The translations under genes were made by a program, and so were the position numbers. 64,000 nt of DNA from Desulfosporosinus meridiei DSM 13257 (GTDB taxonomy: Bacteria; Bacillota; Desulfitobacteriia; Desulfitobacteriales; Desulfitobacteriaceae), in the NCBI RefSeq assembly GCF_000231385.2, contig NC_018515.1, forward strand, positions 2,314,501 through 2,378,500, in the 5' to 3' direction. Positions 39,046 through 46,800 of the stretch are shown here, piece by piece. Position 1 is the stretch's first letter, and every line of letters starts with the position of its first letter. The notes under the pieces were generated by a model. The model did not search any database. It was not told the origin of the DNA and worked only from the letters and a program-made list of their open reading frames with translations.

Positions 39046-39273
39046 GTGTACGAGTATAAAGGCATTAAGTTTAAAAATGCTAATCCAAAGCATTCCGATG
39101 GTACTAAAGCATGGAGCCAAGTGTGTAGAATTTGTGTATCTAACTATAAAATCGACCGCAGTAAACTGGAACTCGTTTGAAGTGGAACCTGTGGTGTGCA
39201 GGGCTGTACACGTCAAGCTAGTTTTTACATTAATTTTGAAGACGGAGAACTCATAGAAATAGATGATTTCTAA
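39046..39273 (+). CDS. Candidate small selenoprotein, Sec at in-frame TGA 39178-39180
   Basis: A 75-codon frame from GTG 39046 (AAAGAGGT seven to eight bases upstream) to TAA 39273, broken only by TGA at codon 45. Before it: MYEYKGIKFKNANPKHSDG, then a CxxC (C27, C30). After it: SGTCGVQGCTRQASF with C49 and C54, then an acidic end. Read with Sec or Cys at 45, the protein has a CxxC and a U-x3-C-x4-C group, a likely zinc-ribbon or thiol redox site. A hairpin with SECIS geometry starts 13 bases after the TGA. Alternatives: a nonsense mutation of a Cys codon (TGT/TGC to TGA), or a sequencing error. No family or function is recognised. Sec machinery genes are not in this window. Confidence 0.6.
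39191..39214 (+). promoter_or_regulatory. Putative bacterial SECIS hairpin
   Basis: GUGUGCA (39194-39200) pairs with UGUACAC (39205-39211) through six Watson-Crick pairs and one G-U, closing a 4-base loop GGGC. Outer pairs are possible after a small internal loop. Twenty bases separate the TGA from the loop, and the loop begins with G. Both fit known bacterial SECIS rules (a stem-loop just 3' of UGA, within the coding region, with G at the start of the loop). Confidence 0.5.
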
Positions 39274-39323
39274 ACTCTTAGGACTTGTGATACAATTAGA
39301 GTGAGGAGTAAGGAGGTCTTGAC

Positions 39324-39575
39324 ATGTCAAAATTCAGTAGAATAATTTGGTCCCTTGCGATTCTGTTAATTGTTAGCACAACGATTGTTTTTTCCTTTGG
39401 AGTCCTTATTGTCGGTGCAGTCACCCTGAGCCTATATGGATTATATCGACATTATTTCCCGAAAAAGAAATTAAAACATAGCACAAGATCCCAGATGTAT
39501 ACCTTTGGAGAAGTTATCGATATAAGATCAGAAGAGGTTCATGAAACAATTAATCTAAAAAAAATTCCTAAATAG
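39324..39575 (+). CDS. Small membrane protein
   Basis: An 83-aa protein with one long or two short hydrophobic helices (about residues 9-45), then a basic segment (HYFPKKKLKHSTRSQ) and a charged tail. AAGGAGGTCTTGAC precedes the ATG, an excellent ribosome-binding site. It is 50 bases behind the candidate selenoprotein. An extended -10-like TGTGATACAAT (about 39285-39295) may give it its own promoter. Family not recognised. Confidence 0.7.
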   Translation: MSKFSRIIWSLAILLIVSTTIVFSFGVLIVGAVTLSLYGLYRHYFPKKKLKHSTRSQMYTFGEVIDIRSEEVHETINLKKIPK

Positions 39576-39610
39576 CGTAAGCGAAAACCTTAGATAAGCT
39601 TAATAACAGT

Positions 39611-39651
39611 AACCGGATAGGTCAACGAAAGTTGATCTATCCGGCTTTTTT
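39611..39651 (+). terminator. Rho-independent terminator
   Basis: CCGGATAGGTCAAC pairs with GTTGATCTATCCGG (one G-U) across a GAAA tetraloop, followed by CTTTTTT. It ends the degV-selenoprotein-membrane protein stretch. Confidence 0.93.
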
Positions 39652-39769
39652 GTTACGGGTTCGATGATCTCCCTAAACATTTTTTTGTCTTTTCCTCGTG
39701 TTAAAGTTAAACCTATAAACTAAATCATAAAGACACAGCAGCATTATATAAGGAAAGAAGGTATCTATT

Positions 39770-40090
39770 ATGGCAGTTTCAAGAGTCGGTATAGGTGAGT
39801 TTGGAAAAAGAAGTGGATCGCGGGGGACGCAAAAATGGTCAGTACTAGCAAATACTTTTTTAATCACTATGTCAATACTAACAGCTCTAGACCTTATGCT
39901 CGCTTATTTAAGTGGTGACACCTTAGTAAATTACACGATATCTGTACTAATGGATTTAACAATTTCAGGCTTGGGATTAGTCTTTTGCAGAGATTTAGTA
40001 ACCAATAGGGATCAAGAATCTAGGATATGTTTTTTAGCCTATATGGTTTTTTTGTGGACATGTATTTCTGTTCTCAAATTAGTTTTCTGA
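39770..40090 (+). CDS. Small membrane protein of unknown function
   Basis: A 106-aa protein with a basic, Gly-rich N-terminus (about residues 1-22) and three hydrophobic segments (about 25-46, 53-73, 86-105). The ATG follows GGAAAGAAGG. No family recognised. It lies upstream of a methyltransferase and an ATP-grasp gene, with an 81-base gap that contains a hairpin (40131-40157, CCAGGAATATA with TATATTCTTGG) ending at the next ribosome-binding site. Confidence 0.65.
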   Translation: MAVSRVGIGEFGKRSGSRGTQKWSVLANTFLITMSILTALDLMLAYLSGDTLVNYTISVLMDLTISGLGLVFCRDLVTNRDQESRICFLAYMVFLWTCISVLKLVF

Positions 40091-40171
40091 TCCTTAATAA
40101 AGGAAAGAACAAGTTTCAAGTAAGCTTGCTCCAGGAATATAATACCATATATTCTTGGAAGGAGGGCCACT

Positions 40172-41023
40172 ATGGAGTTAAGTCAAAACAAACGCGTGGC
40201 TGATATGAACTATTTCGAATTAATTGCTTGGCTAGGTATAGGCAGTTCTCATCCAGGAGGCTTTCCTGCCACCAAACAAAATCTTGCTGTCCTGCAAATC
40301 TTGCCTGATGAGTATGTGCTTGATGCTGGGTGTGGCAGTGGTCTTACCGCATGTTATTTAGCTAAAACAATTGGCTGCAAAGTTATGGGAATAGATATAA
40401 ATTCTCAAATGATTGAAAAAGCGCGCACTAGGGCCGAAAAAGAGGGAGTATCTCATTTGGTCGAGTTCAATATTGCCAATGTTTATGACCTGCCCTTCCC
40501 AGACAATAAATTCGATATTGTGATAGGTGAATCAATTACAGTATTTTTAGATAAAGTAAAGGTTTATCGAGAATTCTTTAGAGTACTAAAGCCTGAGGGA
40601 AGAATAGCTGACTTGGAAATGGCCTTACTAAAGGAATTGCCGGTTAATCTTCGGCATCAAATGGAAGATTGTTTCGGTGCAGGAACTAATCCGTTGTCTT
40701 TTGAAGAGTGGCATAACTGTTTAGCAGAAGCAGGATTTCAGGATGTAGAAATTAAGAACCCCCAAGCCTTAAAGGATAATGGCAATATAGTTATGAATGA
40801 GCTCAAAAAAGATTGGGTTTTAATTAAGGATCTCACCAATAAAATCAAAAGACAGCCCACTCTTTTGCCTAGATTGCAAAAGAATGCAGGCTTTATGAAG
40901 CGTAACCGGAGTTACTTTGGATTTGGTCTAATTTATGGTCGAAAACCTACACCAGTAAAATTGGGCTTTAAAGATTGGGTACGACAAGTAATATTTAGAA
41001 AAAAAACTAACAGTAGTAAGTAG
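40172..41023 (+). CDS. Class I SAM-dependent methyltransferase (UbiE-like)
   Basis: A 283-aa cytoplasmic enzyme. Motif I is VLDAGCGSGLTACYLA (about residues 49-64), followed by VMGIDIN, then NVYDLPFPDNKFDIVIGES (motifs II-III), all typical of the methyltransferase-11 group. A C-terminal extension (about 200-283) is basic. SD AAGGAGGG precedes the ATG. A hairpin abuts this site and might modulate translation. Substrate unknown. The ATP-grasp gene 88 bases downstream suggests a shared small-molecule or peptide modification, which is inference only. Confidence 0.88.
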   Translation: MELSQNKRVADMNYFELIAWLGIGSSHPGGFPATKQNLAVLQILPDEYVLDAGCGSGLTACYLAKTIGCKVMGIDINSQMIEKARTRAEKEGVSHLVEFNIANVYDLPFPDNKFDIVIGESITVFLDKVKVYREFFRVLKPEGRIADLEMALLKELPVNLRHQMEDCFGAGTNPLSFEEWHNCLAEAGFQDVEIKNPQALKDNGNIVMNELKKDWVLIKDLTNKIKRQPTLLPRLQKNAGFMKRNRSYFGFGLIYGRKPTPVKLGFKDWVRQVIFRKKTNSSK

Positions 41024-41111
41024 TATTAAGGGATAAATTAATTAAGAAAATGTATGGAATATGAATATTTTGCCAATCCTATAGGGGCTTATAGGAGGTA
41101 AACATTTTACA

Positions 41112-42164
41112 ATGAATAATCAAGCTTTAAAGACAAAATCTGAGGAGACGGCAACAAGAATCTATTTCAATCGTTGTTTTTCCTCAACTCACAAAATTAT
41201 CCAAAGGTTTTTAGCAGATAATAATTCCCAAAAGTATGAACTTTATATTTCACACGTGTCACCGAATATCTATTTGGAAGAAATCGCTGATTATTTTGAA
41301 GTTGAGCCAGCTATCGATGGAAAGGACTATGCAGACTATTGTTTGGACTTTTGTCAGAAACACAATATTAATATTTTTATACCCAGATATAATGTATCAA
41401 CATTGATTAAGTTTAAGGATCTCTTTGAAAATCTCGGGGTTAAAGTAATGTTTGTGGGGAATAGTGAAACTTATCAACTTCTTGACAATAAATTGAAAAC
41501 TTATGAGGCTTTAAAGAACAAAGATATTTTAGGAATTCCGAAATCTTTTTCTGTTAGAAATTACCCAGATTTTCAGATGGCCGAAGATCAAATATCTAAA
41601 AACGGAAAGACATGTTTGAAGCCAATCTCTGGAATAGGGGGAGATGGCTTCAAACTTATCATAGACACTATGTCAGAAGAGGATGAACTTTATAAAACGA
41701 CAAGTTCGACAATCGTTAAAGATAGAATCGTTAGGATATTAAAGAATTCGAATAATCTAAAACCATTTATGGTAATGGAATACTTAGAAGGTGACGAATA
41801 CTCTATTGATTGTTTAGCAAACAGGGGAGAACTAATCATAGCAATTCCCCGCAGAAAGCTAGACCTATATCGGCAGAACATTGAATATCGAGAAGATCTC
41901 ATTGAGCTGGCTCAAAAACTTGCTAAAGAATTTTCGCTGAGTTATTTATTTAATATTCAAATCAAATATCATAGAGGTAAAGCCTATCTAATAGAAATTA
42001 ATACCCGCATGTCAGCTGGAATTCACAAATCCTGTTTTACTGGGGTAAACTTATTAGATCTAGGTATCAAGTTGCTCATGGGAAAGAAGGTTACTACTCC
42101 AGAAAATATTCGCTGGGGCATTCAAATACGAACAACTGAAAATTATGAAGTTGTTAATTTATAA
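41112..42164 (+). CDS. ATP-grasp family ligase
   Basis: A 350-aa carboxylate-amine ligase-like protein. A pre-ATP-grasp Rossmann region (about residues 25-115) is followed by the ATP-grasp core, with CLKPISGIGGDGFKL (about 173-187), MVMEYLEGDEYSIDC (about 219-233) and the metal-binding KAYLIEINTRMSAG (about 293-306). This resembles the carbamoyl-phosphate synthase large-chain/PurT-like group. GGAGG lies 13 bases before the ATG and partly within a CCTATA/TATAGG hairpin (41078-41095). Substrate not predictable. It is probably cotranscribed with the methyltransferase upstream. Confidence 0.85.
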   Translation: MNNQALKTKSEETATRIYFNRCFSSTHKIIQRFLADNNSQKYELYISHVSPNIYLEEIADYFEVEPAIDGKDYADYCLDFCQKHNINIFIPRYNVSTLIKFKDLFENLGVKVMFVGNSETYQLLDNKLKTYEALKNKDILGIPKSFSVRNYPDFQMAEDQISKNGKTCLKPISGIGGDGFKLIIDTMSEEDELYKTTSSTIVKDRIVRILKNSNNLKPFMVMEYLEGDEYSIDCLANRGELIIAIPRRKLDLYRQNIEYREDLIELAQKLAKEFSLSYLFNIQIKYHRGKAYLIEINTRMSAGIHKSCFTGVNLLDLGIKLLMGKKVTTPENIRWGIQIRTTENYEVVNL

Positions 42165-42175
42165 AGCAAAAGATC

Positions 42176-42245
42176 AAGTGATTCTTAGCTTCAGATGGAG
42201 TTTTCCTAAGAGGAATACTTACTCCATCTGAGCTTAGAATCACTT
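42176..42245 (+). terminator. Long stem-loop after the ATP-grasp gene
   Basis: About 25 bp pair (AAGTGATTCTTAGCTTC.. with ..GAGCTTAGAATCACTT, one mismatch and one bulge), with an inner TTCCT/AGGAA stem. It starts 12 bases after the stop. T-run poor, but probably the 3' end of the transcript. Confidence 0.65.
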
Positions 42246-42249
42246 ATCT

Positions 42250-42388
42250 AGGGACGTAGCAGCCCTTATCTCATCCTCACCGCTAAAGTTGTTCTCGAAA
42301 CCCTCACCCAGGTTTCGTTACTGGATGCTTTCTTACTTGTAGAAGATAGGAGTCTTACGACTGGTAGTCATCGGAGAAACTCAGGAAT
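42250..42388. other. Unidentified structured segment, possible ncRNA or repeat
   Basis: Non-coding stretch with several local stems: CGAAACC/GGTTTCG (about 42298-42319) and GACTGGTAGTC (about 42359-42369). Its composition is richer in GC than the flanks. It lies between a convergent gene end and the tRNA terminator. It matches no RNA family I can name, and the strand is uncertain. Confidence 0.35.
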
Positions 42389-42397
42389 TGAGCTAAA

Positions 42398-42427
42398 ATA
42401 AAAAAACCATTGAGCTGGTCAATAGTT
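42398..42427 (-). terminator. Terminator of the tRNA operon
   Basis: Read on the minus strand: AACTATTGA, loop CCAGC, TCAATGGTT, then a run of T. It lies about 30 bases downstream of tRNA-Leu. Confidence 0.8.
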
Positions 42428-42458
42428 TAAAATGAAATACTTATGTATAAAAATATGT

Positions 42459-42546
42459 TGGTGCCGATGACCGGAATCGAACCGGTACGGATGTTAAGTC
42501 CGCGGGATTTTAAGTCCCGTGCGTCTGCCAGTTACGCCACATCGGC
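42459..42546 (-). tRNA. tRNA-Leu (anticodon UAA)
   Basis: The complement folds as a class II tRNA. Acceptor GCCGATG/CATCGGC, anticodon arm CGGGA-CTTAAAA-TCCCG (anticodon TAA, Leu UUA codons), a long variable arm (CGGACTTAACATCCG) and T-arm with GGTTCGATTCC. The 3' CCA is encoded (42459-42461). Confidence 0.95.
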
Positions 42547-42567
42547 ATTTAAATTAGAGAACATTTT

Positions 42568-42644
42568 TGGTGGGCCATCCGCGACTCGAACGCGGGACAC
42601 CCTGATTAAAAGTCAGGTGCTCTAGCCGACTGAGCTAATGGCCC
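42568..42644 (-). tRNA. tRNA-Lys (anticodon UUU)
   Basis: The complement gives acceptor GGGCCAT/ATGGCCC, D-arm with AGCTCAGTCGG, anticodon arm CCTGA-CTTTTAA-TCAGG (anticodon TTT), T-arm GCGTTCGAGTCGC and an encoded CCA. It is the first gene of the two-tRNA operon; tRNA-Leu follows 21 bases downstream. Confidence 0.96.
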
Positions 42645-42668
42645 AATGGTATTGGAGAGACGATTTAT

Positions 42669-42697
42669 ATATTACAGAATAATTGTCTAAAAGTCAA
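42669..42697 (-). promoter_or_regulatory. Sigma-A promoter of the tRNA operon
   Basis: On the minus strand: -35 TTGACT (42697-42692), 17-bp spacer, -10 TAATAT (42674-42669), ending 25 bases upstream of the first base of tRNA-Lys. Confidence 0.8.
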
Positions 42698-42853
42698 TGA
42701 CATTCTTAGGAAATAACTAGCACACATTCTTTCGATATAATTTTAAAGAGGATTATTACTCTTACAAGGGGTGAAATTCTAAGTATTCATACAGCGAGAT
42801 TAAAACCCCACAAGTAAAGTAACACAAGGTTTAAATATAGGGAGGAAAAATAA

Positions 42854-42973
42854 ATGGATGATTTAAAGAAATTGCAGGAAGCTCAAGAGAAAACTCTAAA
42901 GAATAATCAGAATCAAGGTGAAGGAAATCCGGATCGAAAACTCCCCAATAAACAACATAGTACCAACAAATAA
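42854..42973 (+). CDS. Small hydrophilic protein, 39 aa
   Basis: A short frame, MDDLKKLQEAQEKTLKNNQ then an Asn/Gln/Lys-rich tail ending HSTNK. GGAGG sits eight bases before the ATG and a terminator follows 18 bases after the stop, so it has its own transcription unit. Composition resembles small acid-soluble-like or other tiny spore proteins, but no family is recognised. Confidence 0.6.
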   Translation: MDDLKKLQEAQEKTLKNNQNQGEGNPDRKLPNKQHSTNK

Positions 42974-42990
42974 CCAATAACAAATAATTC

Positions 42991-43032
42991 AGGGACAGAT
43001 GTTTCGTGTGAGTACATCTAGTCCCTATTTTT
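42991..43032 (+). terminator. Terminator of the 39-aa gene
   Basis: AGGGAC-AGATGT pairs with ACATCT-A-GTCCCT with a one-base bulge, followed by ATTTTTAT. Confidence 0.8.
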
Positions 43033-43521
43033 ATGTGAAAAGTTATAGTGCCAGCTAAAAGCTATTGTTAAGGGAGGGCAGATGACCGCTTGAAAAAGTG
43101 AGAGTCTCAAAATTAATAAAGGCTCCCTATTATTTTGTAGTATTATAATTACGTAGTATAATTAGTTCATTGAAATCTTTTTAATTCAAATCACATTAAC
43201 AAACCCTATCATGCTTTGAAAAAAGATAGGAAATGGTGTATAAAGATGTAGGTATCCTATGTTGACAAAGCTTGGTAAGACCAATGTATGGTAGCACTGA
43301 CGCTATTTTTGCATGCTCAGTGCTATTATTATTCACGAACAATCTTAATTTGTGGCTGTTTTAGTGAGTTTTGCCAGCGCTAACCCATAGATTGAAGATG
43401 TTAGCATATTAAATACTTCAACCATTGTTTTCCTTCCCGAATTTACAAGCTATAGTATATAATCTTTATGTTAGTCCTTAATAACCTAGGAGTATTGCAT
43501 GGAAATGGAGAGAGCTTAGGA
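43033..43521. other. Intergenic region with a promoter-like box and hairpin
   Basis: No protein gene seen. TTGACA at 43262 is followed about 18 bases later by TATGGT, then a 9-bp perfect hairpin TAGCACTGA/TCAGTGCTA (43292-43325) and ATTATTATT. This could be a short transcript or an attenuator ahead of the CBS gene, about 200 bases downstream. Both readings are weak. Confidence 0.35.
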
Positions 43522-43935
43522 ATGAATGTAGCCTTTTTTCTGATACCTAAAAAGAATATCGTCTTTCTGAAAGAAGGTGCCACCATGCGCCAGGCCTTGG
43601 AGAGAATGGAATATCATAGTTATTCTGCTGTTCCACTTATTAATGACGAAGGAAAATACGTTGGTACAATAACTGAAGGGGATCTACTTTGGAAGTTGAA
43701 AAATACCCCCGGTCTGACTTTCCAAAACACTGAGGATATTCGTTTGAGCGAAGTAAAGCAACATGTTCAAAATATACCTGTTACGATTAATGCCCAAATG
43801 GAGGATTTAATTTCCAGAGCCGTTGTTCAGAACTTTGTGCCTGTAGTTGACGATCAAGAAGTTTTCATTGGCATTGTACGTCGTCGAGAAATGATAGAAT
43901 ACTGCTCTAAACTGTTAGTTCAACGAAATAATTAG
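43522..43935 (+). CDS. CBS-domain protein
   Basis: A 137-aa cytoplasmic protein made of two CBS motifs (about residues 8-60 with SAVPLINDEGKYVGTITEGD, and 75-130 with VVDDQEVFIGIVRRRE) that together bind adenine nucleotides. It has no attached catalytic domain, so it is a regulatory stand-alone pair. The ATG at 43522 follows GGAGAGAG at about 10 bases; an in-frame ATG at 43468 would add 18 residues without a good ribosome-binding site. Partner unknown. Confidence 0.85.
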   Translation: MNVAFFLIPKKNIVFLKEGATMRQALERMEYHSYSAVPLINDEGKYVGTITEGDLLWKLKNTPGLTFQNTEDIRLSEVKQHVQNIPVTINAQMEDLISRAVVQNFVPVVDDQEVFIGIVRRREMIEYCSKLLVQRNN

Positions 43936-44009
43936 CGATAACAGATGCCGAAGATTAATTTACAGAATTAGCTGTATTTAATGATCTAGTAATGAAAGGG
44001 TGTAATCAA

Positions 44010-44327
44010 ATGAAAGATAATCCAAATAAAGTATGGGTGGTTGTTAGCCCTAAACGGGCCAGAAATCCAGAATATAATCAATATAATTCAATAGAAGAAG
44101 CACTTTCAGATTTTGATGATTGGACACAAGAAACGAGCAGTATAGCTGGATGCGAGATCCTCTATAGAGGAGTCACTTTAATGAAATCATCCAGAGGCAT
44201 AGTGGGCGGAGCTGCCTGCGAGCAGTATCATCCAGACTGTACAGTAAAGAGTAAACTGCCAAACTCGATTGAGATTAAAAATTGTGAAGAATGCGTAAGG
44301 AAAATGATCGAAGATTACGTCTTATAG
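44010..44327 (+). CDS. Uncharacterised protein, 105 aa
   Basis: Soluble protein starting MKDNPNKVWVVVSPKR, ending with a Cys-containing region (C50 region SIAGCEILYRG, then ACEQYHPDC and NCEECVRKM). The ATG at 44010 is preferred, with AAAGGGTG upstream; an in-frame ATG at 43992 lacks this. It is 22 bases ahead of the D-serine dehydratase gene and probably cotranscribed with it. Family not recognised; the Cys pairs suggest metal binding. Confidence 0.65.
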   Translation: MKDNPNKVWVVVSPKRARNPEYNQYNSIEEALSDFDDWTQETSSIAGCEILYRGVTLMKSSRGIVGGAACEQYHPDCTVKSKLPNSIEIKNCEECVRKMIEDYVL

Positions 44328-44349
44328 CAGTGGCCAATGGAGGTAAACT

Positions 44350-45696
44350 ATGATTTTAGGTAAATCTTTAGAGGAATGGCAGCGGGAATATCCGCTTCTG
44401 ATAGAAATGCTCAAGACTAATGAGGTATTCTGGTTAAATCCAAACTATCGTAATTATGAAAGCGCAGTTGCTAAGATTCCTTTGACCGAGGCTGATGTGA
44501 GGGATGCGGAAGAACGTTTGCGAAAATTCGCTCCTTATATTGCCAAGGTATTTCCTGAAACAAAAGAAAATGCTGGGATTATTGAGTCTCCTTTGATTTC
44601 TATTCCTCGAATGAAAGAGAAAATGGAGAGTCTATTCAACAAACCAGTTGTTTGCAAAAACTTATTGCTTAAGTGTGACAGTCATCTGCCTATCTCAGGG
44701 TCAATTAAGGCTAGAGGAGGCATTTATGAGGTGCTCAACTATGCTGAAAAATTAGCACTGGAATTTGGGATATTATCAAGAGAAGACGATTATGTGATTT
44801 TTGACAGCGATAAATTTCGGGAGTTCTTTTCCAAATACTCTATTGTGGTTGGTTCAACGGGTAATTTAGGCCTTAGTATCGGTATTATCAGCGCAAAATT
44901 AGGCTTTAAGGTTACTGTCCATATGTCTGCTGACGCAAAACAATGGAAGAAAGATCTTCTAAAGAGTAAAGGTGTTAATGTAATTGAACATCTGTCGGAC
45001 TATAGTAAAGCAGTTGAGGTGGGCAGAAGACAGGCTGAAACGACTCCTAATAGTTATTTTGTTGATGATGAGAATTCAACTGCCCTGTTTTTAGGGTACG
45101 CTGTGGCTGCATTAAGAGTAAAAGAACAACTCAATCATCTAAATATTGTTGTCGATGATGCCCACCCATTATTCGTTTACCTGCCTTGTGGTGTTGGCGG
45201 TGGACCCGGTGGGGTATCTTTTGGGCTTAAACTGATTTACAAAGATAATGTACATTGCTTTTTTGCTGAGCCTACTCATTCTCCTTGCATGTTATTAGGC
45301 TGTATGACAGGAGAACACGATAACCTATGTGTACAAGATTTTGGGATTGATAACCTTACTGCTGCTGATGGGCTGGCTGTCGGGAGAGCATCAAGATTTG
45401 TGGGTAAAACCATCGAAAATCTATTAAGTGGTATTTACACTGTCAATGATCAAGTTCTGTATAGATTGTTAAGTAATATGGCCGATACAGAAGGGATATT
45501 TCTGGAACCTTCTGCTCTAGCAGGTGCCCCAGGTATCTTTAATTTGTTGGGCTCAGATGCTGGTCAAAAATACATTGAGTCTAATGGACTGCATGATATA
45601 ATTCAGAACTCCTCGCATATTATCTGGGCAACTGGTGGTAAAATGGTACCGGCATCGGAAATGAATGATTATTATCGAGTCGATAGCTTGAAATAA
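44350..45696 (+). CDS. dsdA: D-serine ammonia-lyase (D-serine dehydratase)
   Basis: PLP enzyme converting D-serine to pyruvate and ammonia. 448 aa, matching DsdA. The PLP lysine is K120 in [16 protein letters not shown]. The phosphate-binding Gly loop is CGVGGGPGG (about residue 280), and ATGGKMVP lies near the C-terminus. The ATG has GGAGG upstream. D-serine may come from environmental peptidoglycan or racemase activity. No DsdC regulator or transporter is adjacent. A small hairpin, GTTCTTA/TAAGAAC (45719-45737), follows. Confidence 0.95.
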   Translation: MILGKSLEEWQREYPLLIEMLKTNEVFWLNPNYRNYESAVAKIPLTEADVRDAEERLRKFAPYIAKVFPETKENAGIIESPLISIPRMKEKMESLFNKPVVCKNLLLKCDSHLPISGSIKARGGIYEVLNYAEKLALEFGILSREDDYVIFDSDKFREFFSKYSIVVGSTGNLGLSIGIISAKLGFKVTVHMSADAKQWKKDLLKSKGVNVIEHLSDYSKAVEVGRRQAETTPNSYFVDDENSTALFLGYAVAALRVKEQLNHLNIVVDDAHPLFVYLPCGVGGGPGGVSFGLKLIYKDNVHCFFAEPTHSPCMLLGCMTGEHDNLCVQDFGIDNLTAADGLAVGRASRFVGKTIENLLSGIYTVNDQVLYRLLSNMADTEGIFLEPSALAGAPGIFNLLGSDAGQKYIESNGLHDIIQNSSHIIWATGGKMVPASEMNDYYRVDSLK

Positions 45697-45820
45697 ATTA
45701 AGCTACTCAAACTTCTACGTTCTTAGGCAATAAGAACTTATGCATTTTTGAATACGAATTAAAATAAGCAGCAAAATATTAAGTAACAGTCAAAAATAGG
45801 TTAAGTGTTGGAGTGATAAA

Positions 45821-46726
45821 ATGATTGAGTTTAAAGAAATAGAATTAGCTGATAAGAAGTGGATGGAACCTCTTCTTGTCACTTCAGATATGCGTGGTTG
45901 TCATCAAAACTACACAAACATATTCGCCTGGTCAAAAATCTACAACTATCGTATAGCCGAGGTCAATCATCACCTGGTGGTCAAAGGGGTTATCAATGAT
46001 TCCCCCTATTATTTTTTTCCGGCCGGGTCAGATGATATTCTGTCAGTATTTGAAGCAATGAAGCAAGATGCAGCTACTTGCAGCCATGAATTTGTTTTAG
46101 CAGGCGTATCTCCAGAAAACATGGCAATTATGAATAGGGTGTTTCCGGAACACTTTGAATATAAGCCGATGCGCGAAAGCTACGATTATGTATATTTATT
46201 GGACAAGTTAGTAAAGTTAACCGGTAATAAACTTCATTCTAAGCGAAATCACATCAACCGATTTATTAAGGAAAACCCTGACTGGAGTTTTGAACGATTA
46301 TCGTCGGAAAATATTGCGGAGTGCTGGGAGATGAACTTAGAGTGGTGCAAACTAAATAGTGCTCATGAGCAAGATGAGATTGCTAAAGAATGTTGTGCTG
46401 TCCGACGTTGTTTTGAAAATTATACCGATCTGGGTTTAGATGGAGGACTAATTCGTGTACAAGGTAGAGTAATTGCTTACACGATGGGGGAGAGACTAAA
46501 TTCTGATACTTATGTTATTCATATAGAAAAAGCCTTTGGTGAGATTGCTGGTGCCTATCAAATCGTAAACCGTGAATTTGCTGCATTTATCCAGCAGAAC
46601 TATCCTGAGCTCGTTTATGTAAACCGCGAGGAAGATATGGGTATTGAAGGATTAAGAAAAGCCAAGTCATCTTACCATCCTGAATTCCTAGAAGAAAAAT
46701 ACTTTGCCACTTATTTTGAGGCTTAA
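45821..46726 (+). CDS. DUF2156 (LPG synthetase C-terminal-like) protein
   Basis: A 301-aa protein of the DUF2156 superfamily, a GNAT-like fold related to the aminoacyl-transferring part of MprF. Features include YDYVYLLDKLVKLTGNKLHS and KRNHINRFI in the middle, and LVYVNREEDMGIEGLRKAK near the C-terminus. There are no transmembrane helices, so it is the stand-alone soluble type. It may transfer an acyl or aminoacyl group; substrate unknown. A GNAT protein follows 74 bases later. Confidence 0.88.
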   Translation: MIEFKEIELADKKWMEPLLVTSDMRGCHQNYTNIFAWSKIYNYRIAEVNHHLVVKGVINDSPYYFFPAGSDDILSVFEAMKQDAATCSHEFVLAGVSPENMAIMNRVFPEHFEYKPMRESYDYVYLLDKLVKLTGNKLHSKRNHINRFIKENPDWSFERLSSENIAECWEMNLEWCKLNSAHEQDEIAKECCAVRRCFENYTDLGLDGGLIRVQGRVIAYTMGERLNSDTYVIHIEKAFGEIAGAYQIVNREFAAFIQQNYPELVYVNREEDMGIEGLRKAKSSYHPEFLEEKYFATYFEA

Positions 46727-46800
46727 GATCATTGTTCAGATGATGACCTAGGTTTATTGAAGCACGTTTTACCCAATAATGATGGAGATAAATACAAAAA

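Noticed and set aside
39044-39256. 70-codon frame starting TTG at 39044
   Set aside because: It overlaps the candidate selenoprotein in another frame. It has worse spacing to AAAGAGGT and lacks the CxxC pattern. The interrupted frame explains the sequence better.
42443-42625. 60-codon frame on the plus strand
   Set aside because: It covers the complements of tRNA-Leu and tRNA-Lys and is not a protein gene.
43992-44009. Earlier ATG for the 105-aa gene
   Set aside because: AAAGGGTG lies between the two ATG codons and serves the second one at 44010.
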